Positions 37,401 through 49,400 of a stretch of DNA of 64,000 nt are shown piece by piece. A program made the position numbers and the translations under genes. The notes beneath the pieces were generated by a model that saw nothing but the letters and a program-made list of their open reading frames with translations, was not told the DNA's origin and did no database searches. Origin of the DNA: Cymodocea nodosa (Eukaryota > Streptophyta > Magnoliopsida > Alismatales > Cymodoceaceae); NCBI GenBank assembly GCA_036874045.1, contig CM072335.1, positions 27,845,501 through 27,909,500 on the forward strand, given 5' to 3'. Position 1 is the first letter of the stretch. Each line of letters opens with the position of its first letter.

Positions 37401-40400
37401 CAAATTCTGCGGAATTCAAATTCCAGGTGCACAAGCCCCCCCTAGATGGTGATCTTTATTTAGGACTAGAGAAAATGTGTCCGAAAATTCATGGAATGAG
37501 TTGTCAGAGGACTTAGGTCTAGCATCTCTTTGGTTCTAATAATAGGTTAAAAATGTATACATTCAATTAAAAAACAATTGATTATAACTAGAAGTTTTAT
37601 GTTATAAATGTGAAAGTCCCATTCTAACTTTTTTGAAAGTGGGACCATTCCAACAACAGCAAATGTCAAATTAGATTACTCAATTGCTATTGGTTCTTAT
37701 ACAATTTCAGCATACCTACTAAAACAACACTAAGCAACAAGACCATTTTCTAGTGAATGCATCATATCACCTAAAATATTTTCTTTTGGAACTATATGTT
37801 TACTACATCCAAACGACTAGCTTCTTTCTAAAAATTTCTACTTGCAAAAATGGGTGACTGCTTTCCGTGCAGAACTTTGTTAACAGAAGGTATGTGATCC
37901 ATCCATCTGTTAGTGTTCTTTTTTTTTCTAGCATGCCAATTTTGAGGGCATAATATGTAGCTAAAGACATGCAAATGCAAAAACAAAGTAAGGTATAGGA
38001 AATTTACACAGAAAGGGAATACAGAACTACCTGCATTACACGTTCATCCTGACGCAGATCTTCATGGCCCTTGAGTAGAAAAGCATAATCTTCCCCATCA
38101 CTTCCATGGATTGTCAATTTTCGAGGTCTTTGTTTAGAGGTAATGACAACAAGCTGAGGCGCAAATGAAGCAATAGTTACCACCGGTGCATCTGAAACAG
38201 AAAGAAAGAAGTGTGACCATTGAACTACAAACCAGAATAGATGATGATGTAATTAAGAATATAAGAATAACTACCAGCACGATATGTTCCAGGTACAGCA
38301 AGCTCCAAATTTTGACAATTGAGCAACTCAGGTGACACAGACTGTATTAGACAACAAGGTAAATAAGGATGGCTGAACAAAGTACAACAATCAACTCAAT
38401 CCCCATCTATACTTGCCTGCAGATCCAATGTAGTGAGGCTTGGAAGCTGCTTGTCTATACGCCTGAAAACATGATAGTACAAATCCCAAGCCTAGAATGA
38501 TGGAAATATTGCACAAAAGTCATTCAATTCCAAGAAAAAATTTCTTTATATATTTAAAAAACATGTGTATCACCTGCGTAAGCTCAGCATCTTTTCCAGT
38601 TTGACGATATTTCAGACAGCACTCACGAGCATCATACAACTCACGACCATATGCCTATACACAGCAGCAAATAATCTTCTTTTGTACAACCAATGGTAAA
38701 AATAATTCACATGAATGTTACATAATTGTACAAGCCTATAAGTAATTTTTACAAAATAACCAAGCTGTTACATCTGTTTCATTAAAATGAAAAATTAAAA
38801 GTTGAAATTGGATTTTATCCAATCCTTGCCATTTTCTATCTTTATAGAAAAAGAAAATAATGTCAGATGAAAAGTCTAAACAACACGAGGAGAAAAAATA
38901 GTTTAGACGAATTTCAAAAATATTTTGATTTTAAAGACAAGAAAAACTATTCGTTAGTTAATAATTCTTAATGTCAATATGCGATAATATCAATAGAATG
39001 ATTGTTAGAAAGTATGAACAAATGGATCTATATACGAATCCTAGGATTAGGTTAAATTGGGATTTCTTGTGAGTTACTTTCATATTGTTTGTCATGTATG
39101 TGTTATCATTATGTAACTTCCATATAGGGATGTCTATTATTAGTCAATGAAATCAATCAACTCTTTCACCATTTTTGTCTTCACATACTATCAAAACTAG
39201 ATTTTGAGTAAGAACAGAAGAAAGAAAACCTAGTTGCCATTGCCACCCTACTATGGTGGTGACAACGAACCTTAAACCCTAGCCCCTCACTTTTGTGTTT
39301 AGTTTCTTGTTTCTCTCCATCCACCTCTTCCAAACCCTAGACATTTTGTCCTTTCCAAAAAGAATCACCCTCCACCATTGTCTCCAGCTACAATGACCAT
39401 TGTCCAACCCATTAAGGCCTTCTATTGAAACACAAGAGATAGGTGAAATTTGTTGATTTTATTAGGATAACATATGGCCTCTATTTATAGAGACTACAAA
39501 GAGTAGATACATGCATGATAACTAATGTGGGACTAAATCCACTTACAATACAGTACCACTTGAAACCCATATAAGGAGATATAATAGATAGACATTAACT
39601 AGAAGTAGCAGCAATGCTATGGAAGCAAAAAAATGGTCAAACCTTAGTTGACCACACTTTAATAGTTGTAAACAGTAATACGTTGTTGACACCAATGGAC
39701 TCAATCAACAGAAGAATACTTATACATACTAACAGACTAATTCATTGTTCATATCATTAGACTCAATCAATATATAAATACAAATACTAATACAACCATC
39801 ATTAATCGTCTAATAAAAGTAACAGGACAACATTGATTAACATCAAGACTAATCTTGTAATAGACAAACAACTTTGACGAAGCAACATCACTACAACAGC
39901 AAAACTCACAAGAGAAAAGTATAATTAATTTAATTAAAAAATGATAACGGAGTATTAAACATTTCATTTCTATCTTATTGTTCTCTCCTCTTTTTTTCTT
40001 TTTGAACTTCCACCATTTATTTAAACATAATTTTTGTAAAATTTTTTCTTCTCTCTCCCCCTTCTCCATGTTCAATTTTTTTTAAAAAATTCATATGCAC
40101 CTCCTCTTGCAACCCCTCCTCTCCTTTCACTTCTTCTCCTCTCCCCATTTGAAAACCCTAATGAGTTACATGATAGTGGTTGCACAACTTGAAGGGCAAG
40201 ATTTTGGAGGAAGACTAGTACTAAAAAAAGTTTTAAGGGCCCTGCAAGTCTAGGTAGTGAAACTAGAAACACAAAATGAAAGCAAATATGGTTTGACAAC
40301 ATTGACAACAACAAATGGTGAGGGCGTGATAGATCTGGTAACAATAGAAAATTTGGGCAGCCAGCATAAGGGAAGGGTGGACATGGGACTCGGTGCAAAA

Positions 40401-43400
40401 GACAAAAAAACAAAATTATGGGGAAGGAAAAAAGAGGTTGGCAGAGAGAGGGCAACCAGCTTAAGGGGGTGGCAACTATCGACGCTAGTGGCAACAACCT
40501 GAATAGGCCCAATGATGGTGGTAGTTGGATAGCAAATAGTGTCGTGACTACCTTTTGGTGGGGTGGTGACGAAAGTAGGGAGAACAGCATGGACACAGTC
40601 AATTTGTGCCTGAACTTGCAAGAACATCTCATAGTCAACTAAAGATAATAACTATCAGAGTACCAGCAAGGACAATAATAGCACCAAGTACTATTGCAGT
40701 GGAGGTGTTCTCTATGGCAACCTGTGCCTAGCTTGGTCTCCTAAACTTTTGCCAGCAGCACTTAGATCTGTAACTTGTGCTTACATGGAACACATCTCCA
40801 ACCATCTATGCAACCTCTTAAGCCTCCAACACATCATGGGCCACAATCATGACCTTGACTGGCAGCCATGGCAAAGTGGTCTCACGTGTGGGTGTCAAAG
40901 GAGATCCGCACCACACAAAGGCAGTCTCCAAATCAGAAAGAGTATTAACTTTAAGAATTTTCCTGTGAACATAGATGACAGCTTTGGAGACAAACTCAAA
41001 CAAATAAACAATGAAAAGCTCATCTCAGTAATGTCTTATAGTCACTACATCTAAAGTCAATGATTGATAAGCCTCCAGCTTCTCCATCAGGATTTGCAAA
41101 GTGCCAAGTGCTCCTATACTGATTTGTCATCCATGCATAGTGTGAATATTTGCTTATATATTTCAAATAACCCTGAAATACTCTTCTTGTGTTTGTACAT
41201 TTGTTTTGACATATCCCAAATCTTTCTTGACCACAACATCATGACACCTATTAGAACTGGTTGCCCGAAAAAGAGAAAGGAAGAAGAGAAGAAATCACAC
41301 ACACGACCACACACAATTTTACATGATTCACCAATTGACTACATCCACGGGCAACAGCGACATTCACACAATTCAGATGTGTGTTACAGATTTTCAGATG
41401 TGGAATTTTCTATCAGATTCCACAACATCCAATGATTGTCATGCATAGGACAATGTATAGGCCACAGAACATTATGATAGAGTTAATGACATCCATTTTA
41501 AAACCTAAGGAAAGGGTGTGAAAAGATTAAAGATATGTCAAAAACTGAAAAAACTGATTCAATGGCAGTTAATGCCATAACTGCAAGGGAAGCCCAAAAG
41601 ATGCCATACCTGAAAATGCTTTTACAGAAGGCATCAAAAACTGAAGGGCCAAAAATAAACAGATGTCACTACTCAAGTCACCTTTACAAATCTCCACCTT
41701 GACTTGAGTCACCTGCTGCTGCCAAAACCCCATTAGGGGTTTACAGATGATTGTAAACATTAAGCAAGTCCAAGCAACACGTGAACTTGCCTTGATATAC
41801 AGCTTTAGTAAACATGTCTGCCAGATTGTCTTCAGTTTTGACTTTCTACACTTTGATTCTTTGCTCTGCTTATAAAAAGTGATACCTGATGTCTATATGT
41901 TTTGTTCAATCATGATAAACATAATCCTTAACCAAATAAATGGTACTCAAGTTATCACAATAAATAACTACTTGATCTTGGTGTAGACCAAAATCTCCAA
42001 TCAACCATTTTAGTCATATTCCCTCTTTGGCTACTTCTGTCATGATTATACACTTGACCTCTAGAGTTGATAAGGAGATGGCGGGTTGAAGTGTACTTTT
42101 TCAACTCACAACTGAGCTTCCAACAATGAAGACAGCACCCTGTCATAGACTTCCAATTATCAACGTCAACTGCATGATTGGAATCTGAATATCCATTGAC
42201 CAAATTGTTTACACCACTTCCATAGATAAGCCCTATATTTGATGTTCCTTTTACATATCTAAATATGTGTTTCACCGCTTGCTTGCCAACGTTCTTTATT
42301 AGGATTGCTCATAAATCGACTGACCACACTCATCAAGTATGCAATGTTTGACCTAATGCAAATCATCACATATATAAGGCTGCCAACGATGTTAGCATAG
42401 GGAACTTTATCCATATATTTTGAGTCAACTTTGGAATTTGATGACATGTCAAATGAGAGATGCAAATTTCTAGCGAATAGAGTAGCAATTGGCCTTGCAG
42501 CGTCCATCCCAAACATGGAAAAAAAAAAAATTCGAGAGAAACAATTTTCCTTGAGTACTATCCTTAAGAATTTCCATTCTTAAAATTTTATTTGCAAGAC
42601 CAAGGTTCTTCATGTCAAATTCAGCATTGAAAAGAGACTTCAATTTCTATATCTTTCTCTTCTCCTTTGCGGCAATAAGAATGTCATTTACATATAGGAG
42701 TAGATAAATCAATGATCCATCTTCAAACTTGCAGTATAGACAAGAGTCATACTAGCTTCTGTTAAAACCAATCTTGATTAAGAATTTATCAAATTTCTTA
42801 TATCATTGCCTAAGAGACTGCTTTAAGTCATAGAGTAACTTTTTCAGTTTGCATACATAATCAAGTTTACTTGGTTCCATAAAACCTTCAGGTTGACTCA
42901 TTAAGATGTCTTTATCCAACTCCACATGTAAGAATGTCATCTTTACATCTAATTGCTATAACTCCAAGTCTTAATAAGCAAGGATTGCAAGAAGTACTCT
43001 AATAGAGGTGTATTTAACGATAGGAGAAAATACCTCATTGAAGTCTATGCCCTCCCTTTGTTGTACCCCTTAGCTCGTTGCCTATTTTTAAACCTTGTTC
43101 CAGAATATTCCTGAGTTCCAATTTTCCTTGTGAAAATCCACTTACAATCGATGACCCTTCCTTCTTTAGGAACTTTAATCAAATCCCAGGTTTGGTTCTT
43201 TTTTAATGACTCCATTTCTTCATTCATTGTTGTCCTCCATTAGCCTACTTCCTTGCTTTCAACAGCTTCTCTATAGGTGGATGGTTCTGATAATTCCATA
43301 TCTTCTACTACAAGAAATGCACATGCAACCATTTCATCATACCCATACCTTCTAGGTGGAATAATATCTCTCCTAGGTTTGTCAATTGCAACGCTCCTGT

Positions 43401-46400
43401 ATTGCTGATGGTGTTGATGTTTTTCTGATACATCAGCTTTAGATTCCAAATCTTGGGAAGAATGGTTTGACAACTTTCTAACATAGAGATACTTCAAACT
43501 CCACCTGTTTGTTGTCACCTTGATTTTCTAAAGTTGATTTTTGATTATTCCCATGGAACATCTGAGTTTCATCAAATATCAAGTTTCTGCTAAGAATCAC
43601 CTTATGCACACTTAAAGACAAAATTCTGTAACCTTTCACACCATTACCATATCCCATTAAGAGCCCCTTTTTAGCTCTAGGTTCAAGTTTCCCTTCATTG
43701 ACATGGTAATAAGCATAGCAACCAAAACTTCTGAGATTAGAATAGTTGGCCAACTTACTCGTCCACAATTCATAAGACATTCTATTTTGACTAATACTCA
43801 AGAGACACCGATTGATGAGATAGCATACAGTGTTAACAACCTAAGCCTAAAAACTTTTTGAGACTCCAGAATTTAAGATTAAACATCAAACTTTTCCAAC
43901 AATATCTTGTTCATCCATTCAATAACATCATTCTATTGAGGTGTATCCTTAAAATTTTGATTTCTAGCAATCCCAAAATCCTTGCAAAAAATATTGAACT
44001 CATTAGAACAGAATTCAAGTCTGTTATCAATGTGAAAGTACTTCAATTTCAATTTTGTTTGATATTCTACAAGGATTTTCCATTCTTTAAAGCACCCAAA
44101 AGCTTCACTCTTGTGCTGCATGAGATACACTCAAGTCAACCTTGAATAATCATCAATTATTAACAAGTGATACCTGGATCCCCCCAACAAGGGTTCTTGA
44201 GATGAACCTAAACAATCAACACAATTGCAATAAATGTAATTCAAGATTTTCTTTGTGCAATGCTCAACTTTGTCAAAATGCACACGACTTACTTGTCGTA
44301 GACACAATGTTTACAAAAGTCTAACCCTGTGAACTTGTGCTCTCCAAGAACACCTTGTTCACTTAACCTTGTCAAGTCTTTCTCATTGAAATGTGCCATC
44401 CTCATATGCCACAGTTTCTCTGAGTTTTCAAGAGAGGAAGCAATGGTGGTGGTAGCAGTAACAGTCGACCTTTGCAGAATATACAATGGCCCTTTCTTAA
44501 TACCTTCCATAACAATAAGTGCTCCTTTGGTTACCTTTAAAACTCCACTTTCACCATGTTAACTAAACCCCTTATTATCGAGTGTCATTAATGATATTAG
44601 GTTCTTACCTAATTTTGGAACGTGAAAATCATCAATTAAAGATCTAACAGTACCATCGTGCATCTTGATTTGGATTGTCCCAATACCTACTATTTTGCAA
44701 ACAACATCGTATTCCTTGACAATGCCACCATCATATTCTTCATAAGTGATGAACCATTCCTTGATAGGACAAATGCACTGTGATGCTCCAAAGTCCAAAA
44801 TCCAATTTTCAACTGGATGATTGACGTCTGATGCAGTGAAGGTGATATCTGATTTTGAGGAAGAATCATCGCCACAATAGCAACTAGGGCTTTAGATTTC
44901 TTCTTTGGACAATCAAACTTCCAATGGCTAGGCTCTTTGCAATGGTTACAGATGTCTTTTAGATTGCATTGCTTCCCTTTTGATTTTGTTCACCTCTTTC
45001 CCTTCTTGTCAAACTCGTCAAAGTGTCCACGATTCTTCTCATGGCTAGTGGCAGCCAAACTGAATGCTAATGTTTCTCCTCCATTGATTGAAGTCATATG
45101 ACATAGCTCCCTAGTGTGAAGGCACAACCTAACATCTTCCAATGAAATAGTGTCTTTGCCAATAACAAAAGACTGAACAAAGCTTTCATAGGATTGAGGT
45201 AATGAAACTAATAAAGGTAGGGCAACATGCTCATCTTCTATTTTAACATCAATATTTCTAAGTTCCATCAACAGAGTATTCAACAGATCTAGATGATCGT
45301 TAAGGGACAAACCTTCCTTGGTTTGGAGGGAGAACAAGTGTTGCTTTAAAAGGAACTTGTTTCTCAACGACTTGATCATGTAGAGACTTCTTCATTTTCG
45401 ACTTTGATAATGACTTCATCAGCTAAGCATAAAAGAACCATTGAGTGAGCTTTCTCTTCTTGAATGGCCAACTCAATGTCATTCATGTCATCTGGCTTTG
45501 TCTTCAACAATGGCATTCATATACCTTATTATTTCAAAAGGACATGCATCTTGATCTACTAGAGACTGAAGCTATTTTTTCTGGTGAATTTCTTCACCTT
45601 GATATTGTGAGAAGACATTGTTCCACAGATGGATAAATCTCCAAAATGTGACTCTAATACCAGTATGTTAGAATTGGTTGCCCAAAAAAGAGAAACGAGG
45701 AAGAGAAAAAATCACACACAATTTTAAGTGGTTCACCAATTGGTTACATCCACAGGCAGTAACAACATTCACACAATTTCACAATTCAGATGTGTCACAG
45801 ATTTTCAGATGTGGAATTTTATATCAAATTCCACCATGCTCAACAATTGCCATGCATAGGGCAATGTATAAGCTACAGAACATTATCACAGTTAATGACA
45901 GCTCTTTTAAAACACAACAAAAGGTGTGAACAGATTAAAGGGATGCCAAAAACTGAAAACTGATTTAATGCCAGTTAATGTCATAACTGCAAGGGAAGTG
46001 CAAAAGATGCCATAATTAAAAATGCCTTAACAGCAGACATCAAAAACTGAAGGACCAAAAATGAACGGATGTCATTACTCAAGTCATCGTTATAACACCA
46101 CTAGCTAGACATGACTTTTTGCTATGCCATTGTATCACAATCGTTGAGTCATTAGTGTACCAGTCATTACAGGCACTATCTTTCACATCTAGGGGTAATC
46201 GTGTGTGGTGTTTCACCTTCTGATGAGTACAGCCATAAAGGTCTAAACACTCTGTGACCATGGTAGGTAGTTCATTCCACCGAGTTTCTTAGATGTTCCA
46301 TAGAGTTTCTTAGCTATAGACTCCCGCACCCAAATTCAGACATTGATTGGATCCATTTAAAATGAAAAACAGCAGTCTAGAAAGTCAAAGAGGCAGAATA

Positions 46401-49400
46401 AGGCCTCCAAAGGTAGAAAAAAAATAGATGGAAAAGGAAGATCCACCATAGTTGCAGTAGTTTTGAGCAGAAGCAGTCCTGTACATGGGTTCTGACAGGA
46501 AAATCACCGGCCAGGATATTCGTAGGAACATCAGGAGTGGACAGCCTTGAATGAACCACCAAAAAGGGCACCTGTTGGCCCTAGCTGTTGGTTTAACCCC
46601 TGTTTGCTGCAGGTGGCAGCAACGGGCTAGGTCTTCACTGCCCTACATGGCAGCTTTCCAAGGTGAAGGATTGATGGTGATGGTTGGGAAGGTGAGAAGC
46701 TACCAATGGAGGTGGGAAGGAGAGGAAAGAGGAAGGTAACGTGGTTGGGTGGTGGTGGTTGCCCTAGGGTTTCACCTGGGCTTCCGTAGCAAGTGGCACA
46801 AAAAGATTAGGAGGGTGAATAATAATATTTCATTAGCACAAAAGTACAAAATGTAGACGTATTGGAACCCTAATGTAATCAAGTATCCATTCATCCATTT
46901 ATATAAAGACTAACATAATACTCTCACATATAGATTTTCCTTTCAGTTACAATACCACTTTCTGTTATGTTCCACCCATTTAAGAGAATTTTCTACCATA
47001 CAACAAATTTAGATTTTAGATCTTAAATCTTCATCATCGACACAACATTAATTTTAATCTGAAAAAAATATTCATGTAGGGAGCTCAGGCCTTCATTCGT
47101 TATGAATTTAAGGAAATTTGAGAACTAATTTACTGACAAAGCAATATCAGATAAGATGAAAAGTAGAACAACCATACAATGATTTTTCAAAAGAAAACAA
47201 GATAAAATGTTTATCATAAAGTAGTCTTGAGTACCTGAATGAATGCAGTTTCTTTTAATGTTTCAGCACCCCCTTCTAACTTTGCATGTAATGGATCCAA
47301 AACATTAAGCATCCCCTCAATGTTGTGTTCCCCAAAGTACAAACGACTTGCTTCTTCTAAAGCTTCATGCCACATCTCATGCCAGAGTATGGCAACCCTG
47401 ATCAACTCTTTTGAAACAAGCTGAGCCTGAAAAGAACCCCAGATTTAGCCATGTCACAAATGGTCCAACATGTAGTATAAATTATATTAGTAGTAGATAA
47501 CAGTAAATACTACCTGATCTACGAGAACACCACTGTGCTGACGAACTTTATCCACCACTTCCTGAGCTGCAGCTCTGCGCAAGAAGCTTATTGATTTGCA
47601 TGCCACTAAAAGAGGATACATAAGTGCCTGCAACAAGTTGGGGGTAAGATGCGAGCACTGAACAAGAGCCCATAAAACAGCTTTAACAAGTCCTACATTT
47701 CATGCAAGCTATTAATCCAACAAAAGGCTAAAAGGAGCAGATTGTGGTTGTAAAAATATCCACGTAGTTTATTTTTCTCGAATATAAAAAATTATTTCTG
47801 GAAAAATGAAAAAAGTCAATAACATTAGGAATCATATACGAAAAAGTCATAAATAATGCATGGAATTATAACAGGGAAAATCCCATAAGAAAACTAACAA
47901 TGCATCATTGTTTGATACAGGCAACCAGCTATTTCAGTAGCAGAACCTCAAAGGAGTGGACAACGAAGGAAAAAAAGATCTAACAATATAGCTGGAAAAT
48001 GAAAATTAAATCGAAATAATCCTCAGAATTATATCTGGGAAAATATAATGAAGCATCACTGTAGCCAAATAAAAACATTAATGTTTGCTGAAAGTAACTT
48101 CCTTAAATATTTTAAGATAAAAGATCAAACTAAATAAAAACTAATCTACCTAAAAACAATGACAAATCACAATTTCACAGCATTTTGAATATTTTCAGTT
48201 AATTTAGTTTCTAATCTTTACAACATAAATTTAAAAGATCTTACTAAACTTAATAGCTTAAAGTGAAGAAATTACCGAAAATGGATAGTATTTGGATTCA
48301 AATTACAATTAATTCTAGTAAGGCAATAAGACAAAACGCAATCAGTAGAGTTAGAATAAAAAATAAATCCATGGAAGCAGAGGATAAGATGTAGAAGGCA
48401 TAGGTACCTGTGGATGCCCTCTTCCTATCCGAACCAACAATGACTGAATCAATTCTCTCACAGCTTGATTATTTGAATGGATCCTTGCAATTATTTGTGG
48501 TAAAACAACCAACCATGTATCAATACTAACTTGCAAAAACCCATTTTGCAGGGCCGTTTGAACCTCAGCACTAGCTCCATGGTTGAACCATAATGTGAGA
48601 AGACGAAGAATGTCCTACGGCCAATAATCTTATGTTGATAAACAAGAATAAAAAAAAGAGATAAACAAGAATAAAAAAAAGATGTTTCTGCCTATTAAAA
48701 GTTCATTACGTAAAGGAAACAAAAGACAAAGCAGATCTAGAAACCATAGAATCACACTAACATATGTTGATAAAATTCCACCATGTGCCATTTTCTGAAT
48801 CAAATGAAAGGAAACACATGTTTTTCATAATTAAGGTACTTGGTGGAAATTAGAAATGAAATGAAATATGCGGACTGACATATAAGATTTATAAAATTAT
48901 GTCAGTCATGTAAATTTAAACATGTTGATTCAACATGCAGTATTTTAAAATGCAAACCGGTCTGGAGAGTCACACCATTTGGAGCAGGGAAATGACAAGG
49001 TTTCCAGGTCAGTACGGCCCCGTTCGACTGTTTTGGTGGTTGAACCAAGTGAACGTATGTACATAGAATCAAACATCAACATATGGAGCCAAAATTTTGA
49101 CAAGATGAGTCACCTTTCAACTTGTCAACGCAAAATTTAAATCATTGTTGATATGATAATGTTCTTTACACAAAGTGATTCCTTTTCTTATGCCTCCACA
49201 GACATGACTTCAAATATTGAAATTTTATTGGCACATGTCGATTTCTCAACTCATCTAAGGACATGAAATTGAGTTTGAGTTCCATCCCAGTCAAGGGATC
49301 AGTCAAACAGGTGTATCTTGTTGACTTACGTTTCCTTATTAAAAAAATTAAATAACATCTAAATACCCCTTTACCCATATATTAAACAGTGTGATTTTTG

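Larger units (their letters stand above)
41249..46094 (-). mobile_element. Broken Copia LTR retrotransposon in a TOR intron
   Basis: A fossil element in the same orientation as TOR. The LTRs are 41249-41688 (3') and 45666-46094 (5'), with target duplication ACACC at 41244-41248 and 46095-46099. Just inside the 5' LTR is a primer-binding site like TGGTATTAGAG, complementary to initiator-Met tRNA. A purine-rich tract (AAGGTGGAGATT) borders the 3' LTR. Reading on the minus strand: gag about 45.6-45.0 kb with a CX2CX4HX4C knuckle near 44.93 kb, protease near 44.8 kb, integrase 44.5-43.5 kb, reverse transcriptase 43.2-42.3 kb, RNase H 42.3-41.9 kb. LTRs differ by about 12-13% by eye. It has many breaks (roughly ten) and is not functional. 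Confidence 0.92.
38417..47426 (-). other. TOR: TOR FRB domain exons
   Basis: The FKBP12-rapamycin-binding domain is spread over exons 47426-47235, 38654-38574 and 38491-38417. It reads [20 protein letters not shown] and then [19 protein letters not shown]. The residues equivalent to human Leu2031, Ser2035, Phe2039, Thr2098, Trp2101, Asp2102, Tyr2105 and Phe2108, which contact rapamycin, are all present. The 8.6-kb intron with the Copia element splits this domain. Confidence 0.93.

Noticed and set aside
40072-40638. 188-codon minus-strand open frame in the TOR intron
   Set aside because: Leu/Pro/Ser-rich low-complexity text with no recognisable domain, inside an intron of the gene on the same strand. 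It is probably chance or decayed element sequence.
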